From the NCBI GenBank assembly GCA_002077065.1, contig NAJO01000026.1, positions 310,001 through 374,000 of the forward strand: 64,000 nucleotides of DNA, given 5' to 3'. Positions within the stretch are counted from its first letter, which is position 1; the number at the start of each line of letters is the position of its first letter. The notes beneath the pieces were generated by a model. The model worked only from the letters and a program-made list of their open reading frames with translations, did no database searches and was not told the origin of the DNA. This DNA is from Cryoendolithus antarcticus. Its lineage: Eukaryota > Ascomycota > Dothideomycetes > Cladosporiales > Cladosporiaceae. A program made the position numbers and the translations under genes. Shown one piece after another: positions 54,829-64,000 of this stretch.

Positions 54829-56409
54829 CTAGGCCTTGGTGTAGGCTGGGGGAGCAGACTCTGTGCTGGTAGGAGCGACGTAGCTGAACGTTGGGTAGGT
54901 TGCTGAGCTCGAGCTGGACTCTGTCACTGGGGCGGCGACTGATGAGCTGCTGCTGCTTGACGAGCTAGTCGTGGTGGGTGCAGCGTAGGTGGTTGGCACC
55001 TCAACGGAGCTGCTGGTGGTGGAGGTCGTCACTGGGGCGACCTCGGTAGAGCTGCTTGACGAGCTGCTCGATGGTGCGGCGTAGCTAGTTGGCATCTCGA
55101 CCGAGCTGGTGCTGGTGGAGGTCGTCAATGGGGCGACTTCGGTGGATGAGCTGGTGGTAGGCGCAGCGTACGAAGTCGGGTAGACTGGTGCGCTGGAGGC
55201 ACCGGTGCTGATAGGCGCAACGATGGATGAGGCTGGGGTGGATGATGCGCTGGACGAAGCTGTTGGCTTGGGGATGGTGATGAAGCCAGTGCTCAAGCAC
55301 GTGCTGGATGAAGAGGCACCGGCGGGACCAGTCGGGTACCAAGCGGACGAGCTGGACTGGATGGGGAGGACCGAGTTGGTGCTGGACGCAGGAGCCACGG
55401 AGCTTGCGCCGCCAGCGGTAACAGTGACGGTTTCAGTCTCCGTCTCAGTCACGGTAACGGGAGGGGCGCAGCCAGATGAGCCGGAGCCGGAGCCAGCACC
55501 GTAGACGGGTGCGGAGGTGGCAGCATTACCGTTGGCAGTAGCCGACGAGGCCGGGTACACGGTGATGATATTAGTGATGGTCGAGGTCGAGCGAACGGTG
55601 CTGTACTGGGTGCTCTCGCCGTCGGACGCAGAGCCATAGCCGCCGGCACCAGCGCCTGCACCGGTGCCAGTCGCGGTTGGGCGGGTCAAGGTAATCGTCT
55701 GGGTCACGTAGCGGGTCGAAGTCTGGTGCACAGTGGTCGTAACGACGGTAGCTGATGAGCCATAGCCGAGAGTGTACGTGAGGGTCGTGTTCACGATCTC
55801 AGTCGTGTAAGAGCCAGTCGGTGTCGGGCTGACGACGGGAGAGACGCCAGTTCCAGTTCCGATCGGTGCAACAGCGCTGGAGGATGGCACTGGGTACCAT
55901 GGCGCAGAAGACGCGCCGTAGATTGGAGCAGAGCTGCCAGTGCTGACCGGGGCCGCTTCGCTTGAGCTGCTGGAAGAGCTGCCGCTGACGGGCGCGACCT
56001 CAGTCGAGCTGCTGGATGAGCCGTAGACTGGAGGAGCCGAGTAACCAGTGCTGGTCGGTGCAACGACAGAAGAGCTGCTGCTGGACGACTCGTACGCTGG
56101 TGGCGCAGTGTAGCCAGTGCTGATCGGCGCGACGACCACAGAGCTGCTGGACGATGATGAGGACGATGTAGTTGGCGCGGCGTAGCTGGTAGGGACTACT
56201 GGCGTCGTGGAGGACTCGCTCACTGGCGCGACCAGAGTCGAGCTGCTGCTCGACGACACACCCGTGCTAAGCCCACCGTAGGTAGGGGGTGGGCCGTACG
56301 CGCCAGGAGGAGGACCGTAGCCCTCACCTCTGCGCACGTGTCGGTGACCACGTGCGAAGGCGACCGACGCCAACCCGGCAACGACTGCCAATTTGCTGAT
56401 GACCTGCAT
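54829..56409 (-). CDS. secreted Ser/Thr-rich low-complexity protein, likely cell-wall associated
   Basis: Intronless, 526 residues. A signal peptide is clear (MQVISKLAVVAGLASVAFA, cleavage after about residue 19), followed by RGHRHVRR, a possible Kex2 site, and a Gly/Pro/Tyr-rich segment (GYGPPPGAYGPPP). The rest is Ser/Thr/Pro/Ala-rich with imperfect repeats of the type SSSSSEVAPV-TS and TSYAAPT, plus a central Val/Thr block (TVTETETETVTVTAGG). Heavy O-mannosylation is expected. There is no hydrophobic C-terminal GPI tail (it ends TESAPPAYTKA), so retention would be by another route. Repeat expansion explains its length. I do not assign an adhesin or enzyme role. Confidence 0.8.
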   Translation of the reverse strand: MQVISKLAVVAGLASVAFARGHRHVRRGEGYGPPPGAYGPPPTYGGLSTGVSSSSSSTLVAPVSESSTTPVVPTSYAAPTTSSSSSSSSSVVVAPISTGYTAPPAYESSSSSSSVVAPTSTGYSAPPVYGSSSSSTEVAPVSGSSSSSSSEAAPVSTGSSAPIYGASSAPWYPVPSSSAVAPIGTGTGVSPVVSPTPTGSYTTEIVNTTLTYTLGYGSSATVVTTTVHQTSTRYVTQTITLTRPTATGTGAGAGAGGYGSASDGESTQYSTVRSTSTITNIITVYPASSATANGNAATSAPVYGAGSGSGSSGCAPPVTVTETETETVTVTAGGASSVAPASSTNSVLPIQSSSSAWYPTGPAGASSSSTCLSTGFITIPKPTASSSASSTPASSIVAPISTGASSAPVYPTSYAAPTTSSSTEVAPLTTSTSTSSVEMPTSYAAPSSSSSSSSTEVAPVTTSTTSSSVEVPTTYAAPTTTSSSSSSSSSVAAPVTESSSSSATYPTFSYVAPTSTESAPPAYTKA

Positions 56410-57965
56410 GCTGACTGTTTCTTGTTGTGATTGTAGATGTGGTATGTGAGTCTCGGAGTTGTTCGGGGAGGCGGAAAAAGGCTGGAAGTTCGGACGCGAC
56501 GAGCTGAATGATCAGAAATGAATGTGGGTGTTGTAATGAGTGACTATGCCTGCTAGAGACAAGAACGAGTGTGTGTGTCGCGAAGACTTGGAGACCTTTG
56601 GTAGCAAGAGAGACGAGACAAGGGCAAAAGCTGGGGAGATGGCCTACAAATGGGTGGGCAGGCGAACCCCTGCGGATGTCGCGTTGCTGTCTCCACGCTT
56701 CCGTGCAATTTAAGGTGATCGGCCATGGCAGAAGCTAATTTGCGCAGTGAAGTCAGTGCGCAGTGACGATTGGCTTTGCTCCTGGCGCCAGCTGGGATGC
56801 TTGTAGTGCAGCTATTCCCCTATTCGTCATTGCACTACCATAGCGCAGCGCTAGGTCTGTAGCGGCCTGGTCCGCTGCAGGTACGCCGCAGCGAAAGAAA
56901 AGGCTGCAGCCGATTCCTGCAGGAACCCGAGGCCACGAGAAGCGCTCTTCCGACCAGCGCGGCGCGTACTTGATGCGTAGCAGTCCCGCGTGACAACAGC
57001 CAGCAATCCGCACACATCGCTCACCTCCAGCTGTTGCCAGTCACTGCTCACCGTGTGCGCGCTGCAGTGGCTCGCAACGCCCGAGATTACGTGCTCTCCA
57101 CTCATCTTGCAACATCATCTGTATGCCGACAGGTGGGCCGACCGAGGTGACTTGATCACCACGCAATGTATTTGGCCGGGATTGCCAGTCTCCAGAAGGC
57201 TGACCAAGCTCGATGTCGTGCGACATTCGCGAAACGAAACACGGCATCGAAGTATTGCTTGCGGCGCACGCGCTGCACGACATCGTGCGACAGACCGCAG
57301 ATCAGCCACCGTGCAGCCCTCCTGAGCAACCAACACCGGCGAACCTGTCGATTCAAGTTCCGGAGCATAATTGCAGAGACGACGCGTTGCCCGTCGAGCC
57401 CGTATTCATGGATGTTGTCTCGCCACGGAGTTGCATTGGCGCGTTTCGGATAAAGCCCAAGCAGCGTCTCCAGATTCTGGCGCCGTTGTGACCCCGAGCA
57501 CGTTGAGATGAGCCGTCATCTCGGTATATTATTGACCGCTCGTGTCTTGAAATAGCCGCGTGATTGTCGACGATGCAACGGCTGTAACGTCACCACATCA
57601 AGATTGACATCGAAGTCGCAAACTCGAGCAGGTGAAGTCGGGACGCCGTGCAGTGGTGATAAAGAAAGCGGTGACACTCACTCGCTTACATGCCTGCTGA
57701 CATCAAGCATGCCCTCGACGGAAATACTTCGTTTGCACATATCAGATCAGACGGAAGAATTATCGTGGAGTGAAGCGCATGGAAGCTGACAAGGCCAGGT
57801 GGTAGAAGTGAAGTCATCTCATTATTCTCTCTGCATCTAACGTTGTACCTCCTATTCGAGTTGTGGCCATGCCGCAATGGTGAAGGACTAGTACAGTCGA
57901 AACAGACCGAACTTCCTAGCAGCTTTCCAACAACTACACACTTGTAGTAAGGGGTGCAAATGGGT
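56410..57965. other. 1.56-kb region without a supported gene
   Basis: Holds the promoter of the Ser-rich protein at its left end (a long A/G-rich leader from 56410 to about 56650) and the aquaporin 3' flank at its right. Frames at about 56990-57490 overlap on both strands and look like shadows. Confidence 0.45.
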
Positions 57966-59086
57966 CTATGGCAGTGCTCGCTGGATCATATCATCCCCAT
58001 GCTCTCTCAGCGGCTTTCCTCTAATGTATGGCGGCGCAGCATGGTAGAACACTCCGTTCATCATCGTCGCTGCTATCGGGCCCAGCCAATGCACATAGTG
58101 ATACTGCATGTTGCCTTTCGCCACCATCAGTCCTAAACACCTCGCCGGATTGAATGATGGCCCTGTATAGCCTGGTTTCACGAACGCGCCTGCTAGTGTG
58201 ACGAGACCTAATGTTGCGCCAACGAGGATGGGAGAGAACGACGGCCCAAAGACTTTGCCTTGCCTGGGATCGAGTCCGACGCCAAAGGCAAGGAAGACAA
58301 GGGACAGGCCGAACATATACTCGAGAGCGAAGAGTTGGCCGGGCGAGACGAGTGTCGGGTCTACAGTGCAGCCTGGAATGACTCCCTTAGTTGAACGTCA
58401 GCAACAGAGCATGTGTCAGAGCACCTCAAGGCTCACCATTGGGAAGTATGCGTCCCCCAAACCGAGCCGCAGCCAGTACGCCCCCACGATCGCCCCAGTA
58501 GATTGCGCCGCGATGTACAGCACACTTCGCGGTAGCGTACTGAGGCCAGCGAAGAACGTCGCCAACGTGATGCTCGGGTTCAGGTGACCACCAGACGCTG
58601 GTCCAGCTGCGAACACGAATAGACTGAGGCCGAGTGTATTCAACAGCGCGGCGTACGCTCCGATGGCGACCTCAGAGGCCTTTGCGCTCGTCAAGGCGGA
58701 CGATCCAGCGCCAAGGGTGAAAGTTAGCAGGCATGCGCCCAAACCCTCAATGACGGCCATCTTCCAGTTTTCGCAGACGAGGAAGCCAGAGAGGTGAATG
58801 GACGCGCGAAGACTAGGGAGAGGCGCCTTGCGAAGACGTCAGATGAATCAGATCGTATAAAGTAATCACCGCGACTTACAGCATCAGGCTGCTCCTCGAG
58901 TATCTTTCGACTCTCTGCGCTGTCGTCCGAGATTGTAAAGCATTGATTGCCACCTATACGGCCGGCGAAGGGGCGTTCAGATGTCGTGGTCATGTTGGTT
59001 GCTCGTAGTGGAACGGCGTCGTTATTTCGTGAGATTGTTGGGATCGCTAGGGTGCTCTCAGATTTGATGTCGCGCTGCCCTGCCAT
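57966..59086 (-). CDS. aquaporin/aquaglyceroporin (MIP family)
   Basis: Model: complement(join(57966..58385,58437..58826,58880..59086)), 338 residues. After a hydrophilic N-terminus of about 75 residues, six membrane helices follow. The first pore motif is SGGHLNPSITLA (NPS in place of NPA) and the second is GPSFNPARCLGL (canonical NPA, with the arginine of the selectivity filter). Introns of 53 and 51 bp have GT-AG ends, and both joins fall in loops or helix ends. The C-terminal tail is short and charged. Function as a water or small-solute channel in plasma or internal membrane is expected; specificity is uncertain. Confidence 0.9.
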
Positions 59087-59523
59087 CGCGTTCGAGATAG
59101 CATTGCAGCGTCGTGGAACGTGAGAAGCAATACTGGTCTACTCATAATAAAGCGAAATGTGTGTCGTTCGATCTGTGTAAGCCATTACCAATGTCAGCAC
59201 GAAGCACATCAGTGGCTTGTGCGGGGTGAGCGTGTACGATCCTGTTGAAAGTCTGTAGACCTCGAACACATTGATCCACGGCCCTTATGAGCATTCTATA
59301 GACAGCTAACAAGTCCGATGCTCTCTGCGGATCGCGACCATATGCTGATAGTGGTGCGGAGATACACGTAGCTGCTCATCGCTCCCGCTGCAGGTACATA
59401 TCCCGAGCAACTTCAGGCCATAATACCGTGATTTGCGGTAGCGATGAGTCTGCTGAGCTTCGCCACTACATCAGCAACGCCTTCCTATATCCCCATTCAC
59501 CGACCATCACCACTGATGGTCAC
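59087..59523. other. intergenic, aquaporin start to array A 3' end
   Basis: 437 bp; aquaporin promoter and the 3' flank of the first array gene. No gene seen. Confidence 0.4.
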
Positions 59524-60354
59524 TCAACGGACGATCTGCGACAGTTCTGATACCAGCATAGCGACATCGGACCTCAGCCACTTCGACCCTATCGGACGAG
59601 CGACGACGTCTGTCATTGCAGCGTCCACAGCTTTGATCACCTTTGTCCGAATTAGAGCGTCGCTCGGAGGCGATGTGCTCTGGCTACTGGCTCGATCAGC
59701 TGAATGTCGACCAATTCTCATCGCACGGGGCCAGGAGACTCACCTGTATAGATAACTCTTGCCGAGGTCAGTGTATAACTTTCCCCATCTGACGCCATGT
59801 CGATACGACAGCGGATATTCCAGATCTGACCGATCTCTCCCACATATTTCATGTCTATCTTGAAGCGTCTGACGTACGGCAACACAGCCTTTTCACTAAG
59901 GATGTCCCAGAGACGCCGAGTTCCCGTACTAGCATGCACCTCCTCCGTTCGTGGGTGGTCTTCGCGCACTGTGAACGATAACTGTACCTGAGCTGTTGCG
60001 TAGTAAGTCGCCAGCGATTCTCGACGGATCAGACCCGAGCTTTGCAGCAATGCAGGCGTAATCGGCGGCAGGCTCAAGTACTCGTCGCTCAAGGCAAGCG
60101 CGTAGATGCGAATCCTGATCCCGGTCGGGAGATCCATGAGCTGTGTAGCTTGAGTCGTGATCTGTGCGGCGCCGCGGTCTTGCAGCTGGAGTAGGCCAAT
60201 GAGTCCATCTCTCAGGTCTGAAGCGCTACGTGTCTCGAGGAGAGCGAACAGCTCGGCGGTTGAATATGGCTTGTAGTCTGTCAAGGTCAGTGTAGAAAGT
60301 ACCATCCTGGGGCGCTCGTCTACCTGTCATTGTAACGCTGAGAGCCTCTATCAT
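59524..60354 (-). CDS. second F-box-like array, gene A
   Basis: Model: complement(join(59524..59699,59744..60277,60324..60354)), 246 residues. A tiny first exon (31 nt) joins DYKPYSTAELFALLE. The core is MDLPTGIRIRIYALAL, followed by a conserved LIRRESLATYY segment. The third exon ends with VIKAVDAAMTDVVARP and SKWLRSDVAMLVSELSQ, which match genes B and C. Introns of 46 and 44 bp have GT-AG ends, and all phases agree with the paralogues. The LPxxIRxRIY motif is F-box-like; no biochemical role is known. No targeting signal. Confidence 0.75.
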
Positions 60355-60598
60355 GCCGGAGGAGTCAGATTATGCATTGTCAATGTGATGGGTCCGTTGC
60401 ACATCAGGGGTCATGAGGTTGTGTTGGCAAGCGAGGAAGTGATATTTGAAAAGGAACGCACGGCCTGATCATGTTGCTGCCAGGCAAGACCCCCTCGCGC
60501 TCAACTCAATTTCGGAATCTTCGACAAGCTTGACCTTTGCGTTTCGGAAGTGTTGTCCCAATCGCCATCATTGAGCCTGAATACCGCCAGTTATGCAT

Positions 60599-61424
60599 TC
60601 AAGTCTTCCGAAACGCTAGATGGAAGGCTGTCTCCAGTTCCACCTCCAGACGCCTCAGATCAGAGTGTCGCCACTTCTCGTGCCCTTTGCGCGATGTCAC
60701 CTCAGCTAGCATTGCAACAACCGCTGTTTTGAAGGAATCGCGTACATTCGCGTCCATCACTTGCTTTCCCTCGCTCGATCTGTCAGCGTCAACTTCAAGA
60801 ACAAACGGCGCGGACACTGGACTGAAGTCTCACATATGGTCCACGTCGCTCACGATGCAGCAGGAGCCTGCATGTGCCATGGAAATATCAAACTGCATCG
60901 TCGCACCATCACCATGACGGTCCTGTTCGTCGGTAGCAAGGATGATGCGGAAGTGTCGGATGTGGCAGAGGAAGTTGCCCTCCTCGAGAAGCAGCCAAAT
61001 CAAGGACGATGCCGACGTTGCTTGTGGCGCGAAGTCTTCCCTTTCCTGAAGGCGAAGGACCACAGTGACAAGCGAACAATACTCGGGCGTGGCTTCCGCT
61101 CGCACCTGGCGTGAGACTTGCAGCAATGCCGGTAACTTGGACCTATCTTCCAATTGCAGTCCATGCATAGCGAGTTCGTAGACGCGTACGCGGATCTCAG
61201 GCGGTAGGTCCATGAAGTTCGGGGCTCGCAGCCTGCGGAGCCTTCCTCTTTATCTTGACTCTGCAAGAGCTTGATGAGCACAGTATTTATATCGTTCACG
61301 CCCCGCTGCTCCAAGGTATTGAGGAGCTGTAATGTAGAGCACTGCTCGTACCCTGCAAGTGTCAGCTGTGCGATCGATGTACGCTGCATCGTAGTTCACC
61401 TCGATCTCCGATATTGTCTTCCAT
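60599..61424 (-). pseudogene. second F-box-like array, gene B, one frameshift
   Basis: Structure as in A and C: exons 60599..60779, 60834..61352 and 61400..61424, joined by GT-AG introns of 54 and 47 bp. Exon 1 (25 nt) encodes MEDNIGDR and the join gives GYEQCSTLQLLNTLEQRG. Between about 61213 and 61260 the frame moves by one base: LIKLLQSQDKEE is in one frame, and FMDLPPEIRVRVYELAMH with LLQVSRQVRAEATPEY is in another. The total exon length is one base short of a multiple of three, as expected for a one-base deletion. Exon 3 keeps DANVRDSFKTAVVAML and EKWRHSDLRRLEVELE. It is therefore a young pseudogene or an assembly error; an intron explaining it is unlikely (too short). Confidence 0.75.
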
Positions 61425-61817
61425 ACTTGTGGACTGATGTGTTCAATCAATTAGCTTGGTAGATTATGGAGTGTCGAAGGGAGAGGCGTAAATTCCGCGA
61501 GGTATATATGCTGGTCGATGCCAGCTCCACCGCAACCTCGTGCACGCACGTGCTTGTCGAGTCCATGTGAATGGAAGTGAAGCCAAGCCGAGGACAGCAT
61601 CAAAGCGATGTTGTAGGAAGTAAGGAAAATCTTAGCTCATTCATTACATTTTACATGACTCGTGGCTGCAAGAAGTTGGAAAAGGTTCCTTGCACCAACG
61701 TCGCGGGTCAAGTCGTGTCAAATCGGTGCTGCACCATCTCAGCTCACTGTCCCAATACTGAAGCCTCACCATCATCTCCACCTTCCTCACGAGCGTGAAG
61801 ATTGCATCGCCAGTCCA
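61425..61817. other. array spacer, genes B and C
   Basis: 393 bp with no further gene seen; promoter of B and 3' flank of C. Confidence 0.4.
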
Positions 61818-62620
61818 TCACCAAATATTGCGGTCAAGATCCTCGATGTCCTCTCTCAGCCATTTTTGTTCTTTGGTCCTTGCGACGACCTTGTTCATCA
61901 GATCCTCTATAGCCTTCGCGACCCTCGCCTGTTGAGCCATTGCTCGAAGATTCGTGTTATGTCTGTGCTAGTCAGTATCACATCACAGAGCTACCCGAAG
62001 GCGACAACGTACAACTTGAAGAAATTGATACCACACTTGACTGTGTAACTTTGGCCATCTTGGGCCAGATCAACATCATAGCCTAGAGCCAGTCTCTCGA
62101 AGCCACGCGGACTCTTGTGGAAGACGAGAAACAGGTCGAGATGCCGGACAAGATGGAGCACGCCCCTTGTGTTGAGAGTGTTCCACAGTTTAGAGCAGTC
62201 ATCAAACATTCCCATTGGTGTACGATCGAAAGTGCCCATACCAGACCACGCGAGATGACAGCGTGTAGTCGAATAAAGCACAGGTTCTGCCTCCGCACGA
62301 ACTTGGCGTGAGACGTGCAAGAGCGCCGGATGCTTGAGTGGAAAAGACTTGTCTTCGCCTGCCATGTACTTGTAGATGCGAATCCGTAGCTCGGGCGAGA
62401 GGTCCAGGAACTGTACGCCATGTACCCGACGACGCTCTCTCTCCTCGTCCTGGAAGCACAACAGATCAATAAGGGCGGCCTTGATGTCATGCACATCACG
62501 GTGCTCCAGGATCGCGAGAAGCTGCGAGATGGATTGTTGTCGGTAGCCTAGTGCTGTCAGCCGTGCGGTCGACCGGAGGAGACATTCCATCTTACCTGCG
62601 CGGCCTGTGAGATTATCCAT
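61818..62620 (-). CDS. second F-box-like array, gene C
   Basis: Model: complement(join(61818..61962,62013..62547,62596..62620)), 234 residues. Exon 1 (25 nt) encodes MDNLTGRA; after a 48-bp intron exon 2 begins GYRQQSISQLLAILEHRD. The core is FLDLSPELRIRIYKYMAG, then LLHVSRQVRAEAEPVLY. A 50-bp intron leads to exon 3 with VAKAIEDLMNKVVART and EQKWLREDIEDLDRNIW. Exon 3 has no long frame of its own and was found by matching A and B. All joins keep phase (705 nt total). The third exon is a charged helix, perhaps for protein contacts. Function unknown. Confidence 0.78.
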
Positions 62621-62842
62621 TGCTAGTAGCAGCGCAACCAGCTAGTTGTATTACTTGTTCAGTGTACCATTGAGGTGAAGTCACCGACGAGGTGCGCTCG
62701 CATACCCAACCCGAGTAACTCGGAGCTTGTGATTGCATGTGCGTGTCGAGATTAGTGACTTGAAGTCAACATCAGCTTCGCAGTGAAGCTGAGACTTGAC
62801 ATTTCGTAAGGAGGATTCCAATGTGGCAGGTACGATCCACCG

Positions 62843-63591
62843 CTACAACTCTTTCTTCCCTTCTCTACTCCCACCACTATCCATCTTCACAGGCTCCCCT
62901 TTGTTCTCTCCCATAACCACCTTCCCAGTCTCTAACGTCCACAGCGCCACGACAGCTTCACTCACCATCGCAATCACACTCGTACACGCGATCCACCACA
63001 GCTGCACACTAATGCTCCCTAGCGGCGCCTTCGGGAAACTCAGCAGCCATTCAACTTGGTAAGGCACCCAGCCTTGCGGCAGCCAGAAAAGAGGTTGCTT
63101 CGCGAAGTACATTTGAAGCAGGAAGCGGGCGCCCGTAGTGCCGAGCCAGCGGAGGAGCTTGACGGCGCGATCGAAGTTCGTGCGGAAGGATTGGATGTTT
63201 GCGGCTGTGAGAGATTAACGTTAGTACTGTGCTCCGTCTGAAACGAGAAGAGCGCGGTATACCATTCTTATCATACTCATCCTTCTTCTTATCATGCTGC
63301 CTTCGGAGCTTCGCCCATTTCGCAAAGTCATCTTGGGCAGAGGTATTGGTCATTTCGCGATTGAGCTTGACGACTTCGCCGCGGAGGGAGAGGTTCGAAG
63401 CAGCTTGCCGCGACTGGGGCGTTGGGAGCTTGGTGTAGATCTGCCATAGCTGAAGATATGTCAGTATCGTCGACCGATGCTGTTTGAATCGGTCTGCGCC
63501 ATACCAGCTCGTTGATCGTGCTCGCGCCCACGGTGTTGACAAGGTGGATGAGTAGCTGGAAGCCGAAAATGACTAGGAGGAGGGAGATCAT
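62843..63591 (-). CDS. GET1: GET complex subunit Get1 (tail-anchored protein insertase)
   Basis: Model: complement(join(62843..63204,63263..63449,63505..63591)), 211 residues. Get1/WRB is the ER receptor for Get3 carrying tail-anchored proteins. A first membrane helix ([20 protein letters not shown]) is followed by a cytosolic coiled-coil ([39 protein letters not shown]) and two further helices with [19 protein letters not shown] and [15 protein letters not shown]. Introns of 55 and 58 bp have GT-AG ends; the second has branch TACTAACG. The C-terminus is hydrophilic and probably cytosolic. Confidence 0.94.
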
Positions 63592-63923
63592 GATCGCGGC
63601 CGACTATCTTATACGACGACTATGCAAATCGGCATCTTGATTCTTCAATATCTAACATTTTGGCCCCGAGATCCGACCACTTGGGTGTGACGTCGCCTGT
63701 GCCCCGCCTCACGTGGCTGTGCAGCGTACCTTCCACTGCTCAGACATCGGTCACATGCCAGCACCTCGAACAGATCTACATACTCTCGAGCTTCTGGTGA
63801 GTGATTTTGTTCCATGTAACCTCAGGCTTTGCCATATGACAGTCGCAATATCCCTCAGTCCATCGCTATCGCATCACCCATGAGCACACCTCATTCATTA
63901 GCACACCGATAGCCCGAGCAGCC
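63592..63923. promoter_or_regulatory. divergent promoter region, GET1 and probable RPL12
   Basis: 332 bp between two divergent start codons. No named element was recognised with confidence. Confidence 0.4.
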
Positions 63924-64000
63924 ATGGCGCCCAAGATGTATTTACACCAATCTAGACTGTGTCGAGTCGCGAAGCTAACAACAGTCCACAGAGATCCAGA
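63924..64000 (+). CDS. RPL12: first exon of probable ribosomal protein L12 (uL11), truncated by window end
   Basis: ATG at 63924 gives MAPK and two bases, then a 54-bp intron (GTATTT to CACAG, branch GCTAACA) at 63938-63991. The resumed frame reads I-D-P, giving MAPKIDP, the typical start of fungal cytosolic uL11 with a very early intron. Only seven residues are visible, so this is a guess from the start and intron position. Confidence 0.4.
   Translation, partial: MAPKMYLHQSRLCRVAKLTTVHRDP

Noticed and set aside
56990..57491. Overlapping plus and minus frames right of the Ser-rich gene
   Set aside because: They are mutually overlapping, with no motif and no start context favouring either strand.

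Overview
The window is nuclear DNA of a filamentous ascomycete, most likely a dothideomycete (this placement is an inference). Genes are dense, split by short GT-AG introns (44-86 bp in the models built here), and found on both strands. They include Pezizomycotina hallmarks such as a HET-domain gene, a Zn2Cys6 regulator, and lineage-specific F-box-like proteins. All splice sites were read by eye and kept only where both exons join in frame into a recognisable protein or match a paralogue in the window.

Layout. 1-5.7 kb: partial GH2 glycosidase, methionine aminopeptidase 2, Nop15-like RRM protein, SMN. 6.2-13.4 kb: FAD monooxygenase, UBC9, PEX19, a conserved unknown, and a mitochondrial ABC1/ADCK-type kinase. 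13.5-20.0 kb: seven tandem paralogues, all on the minus strand, sharing an LxGELRNxIW motif; one carries an in-frame stop. 20.3-30.8 kb: SEC23, a HET protein, PSF2, mitochondrial uL3m, an EamA-type transporter and a hotdog thioesterase. 31.0-38.4 kb: another F-box-like gene with an early in-frame stop, a Ups2/PRELID3-type lipid-transfer protein, glutathione reductase, and a NirA-like Zn2Cys6 factor. 38.4-41.0 kb: gene-poor, with an old direct repeat. 41.0-50.5 kb: UBA-UBX protein, VAP/Scs2, Tctex-type dynein light chain, VTC1, an F-box-like pseudogene and the ribonucleotide reductase large subunit. 50.5-59.1 kb: sparse, with an orphan gene, a Ser-rich secreted protein and an aquaporin. 59.5-62.6 kb: a second array of three F-box-like paralogues sharing a tiny first exon. 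62.8-64.0 kb: GET1 and the first codons of a probable RPL12.

The housekeeping genes are independent units covering secretion (SEC23), tail-anchored protein insertion (GET1), peroxisome biogenesis (PEX19), membrane contact sites (VAP), replication and dNTP supply (PSF2, RNR1), redox (GLR1) and mitochondrial functions. Several pairs share divergent promoters. The distinctive content is 12 F-box-like genes in two arrays and two singletons. Four of the 12 carry exactly one visible lesion, which suggests rapid birth-and-death evolution. The other notable signal is an ATG-less open extension upstream of GLR1 that reads as a mitochondrial presequence.
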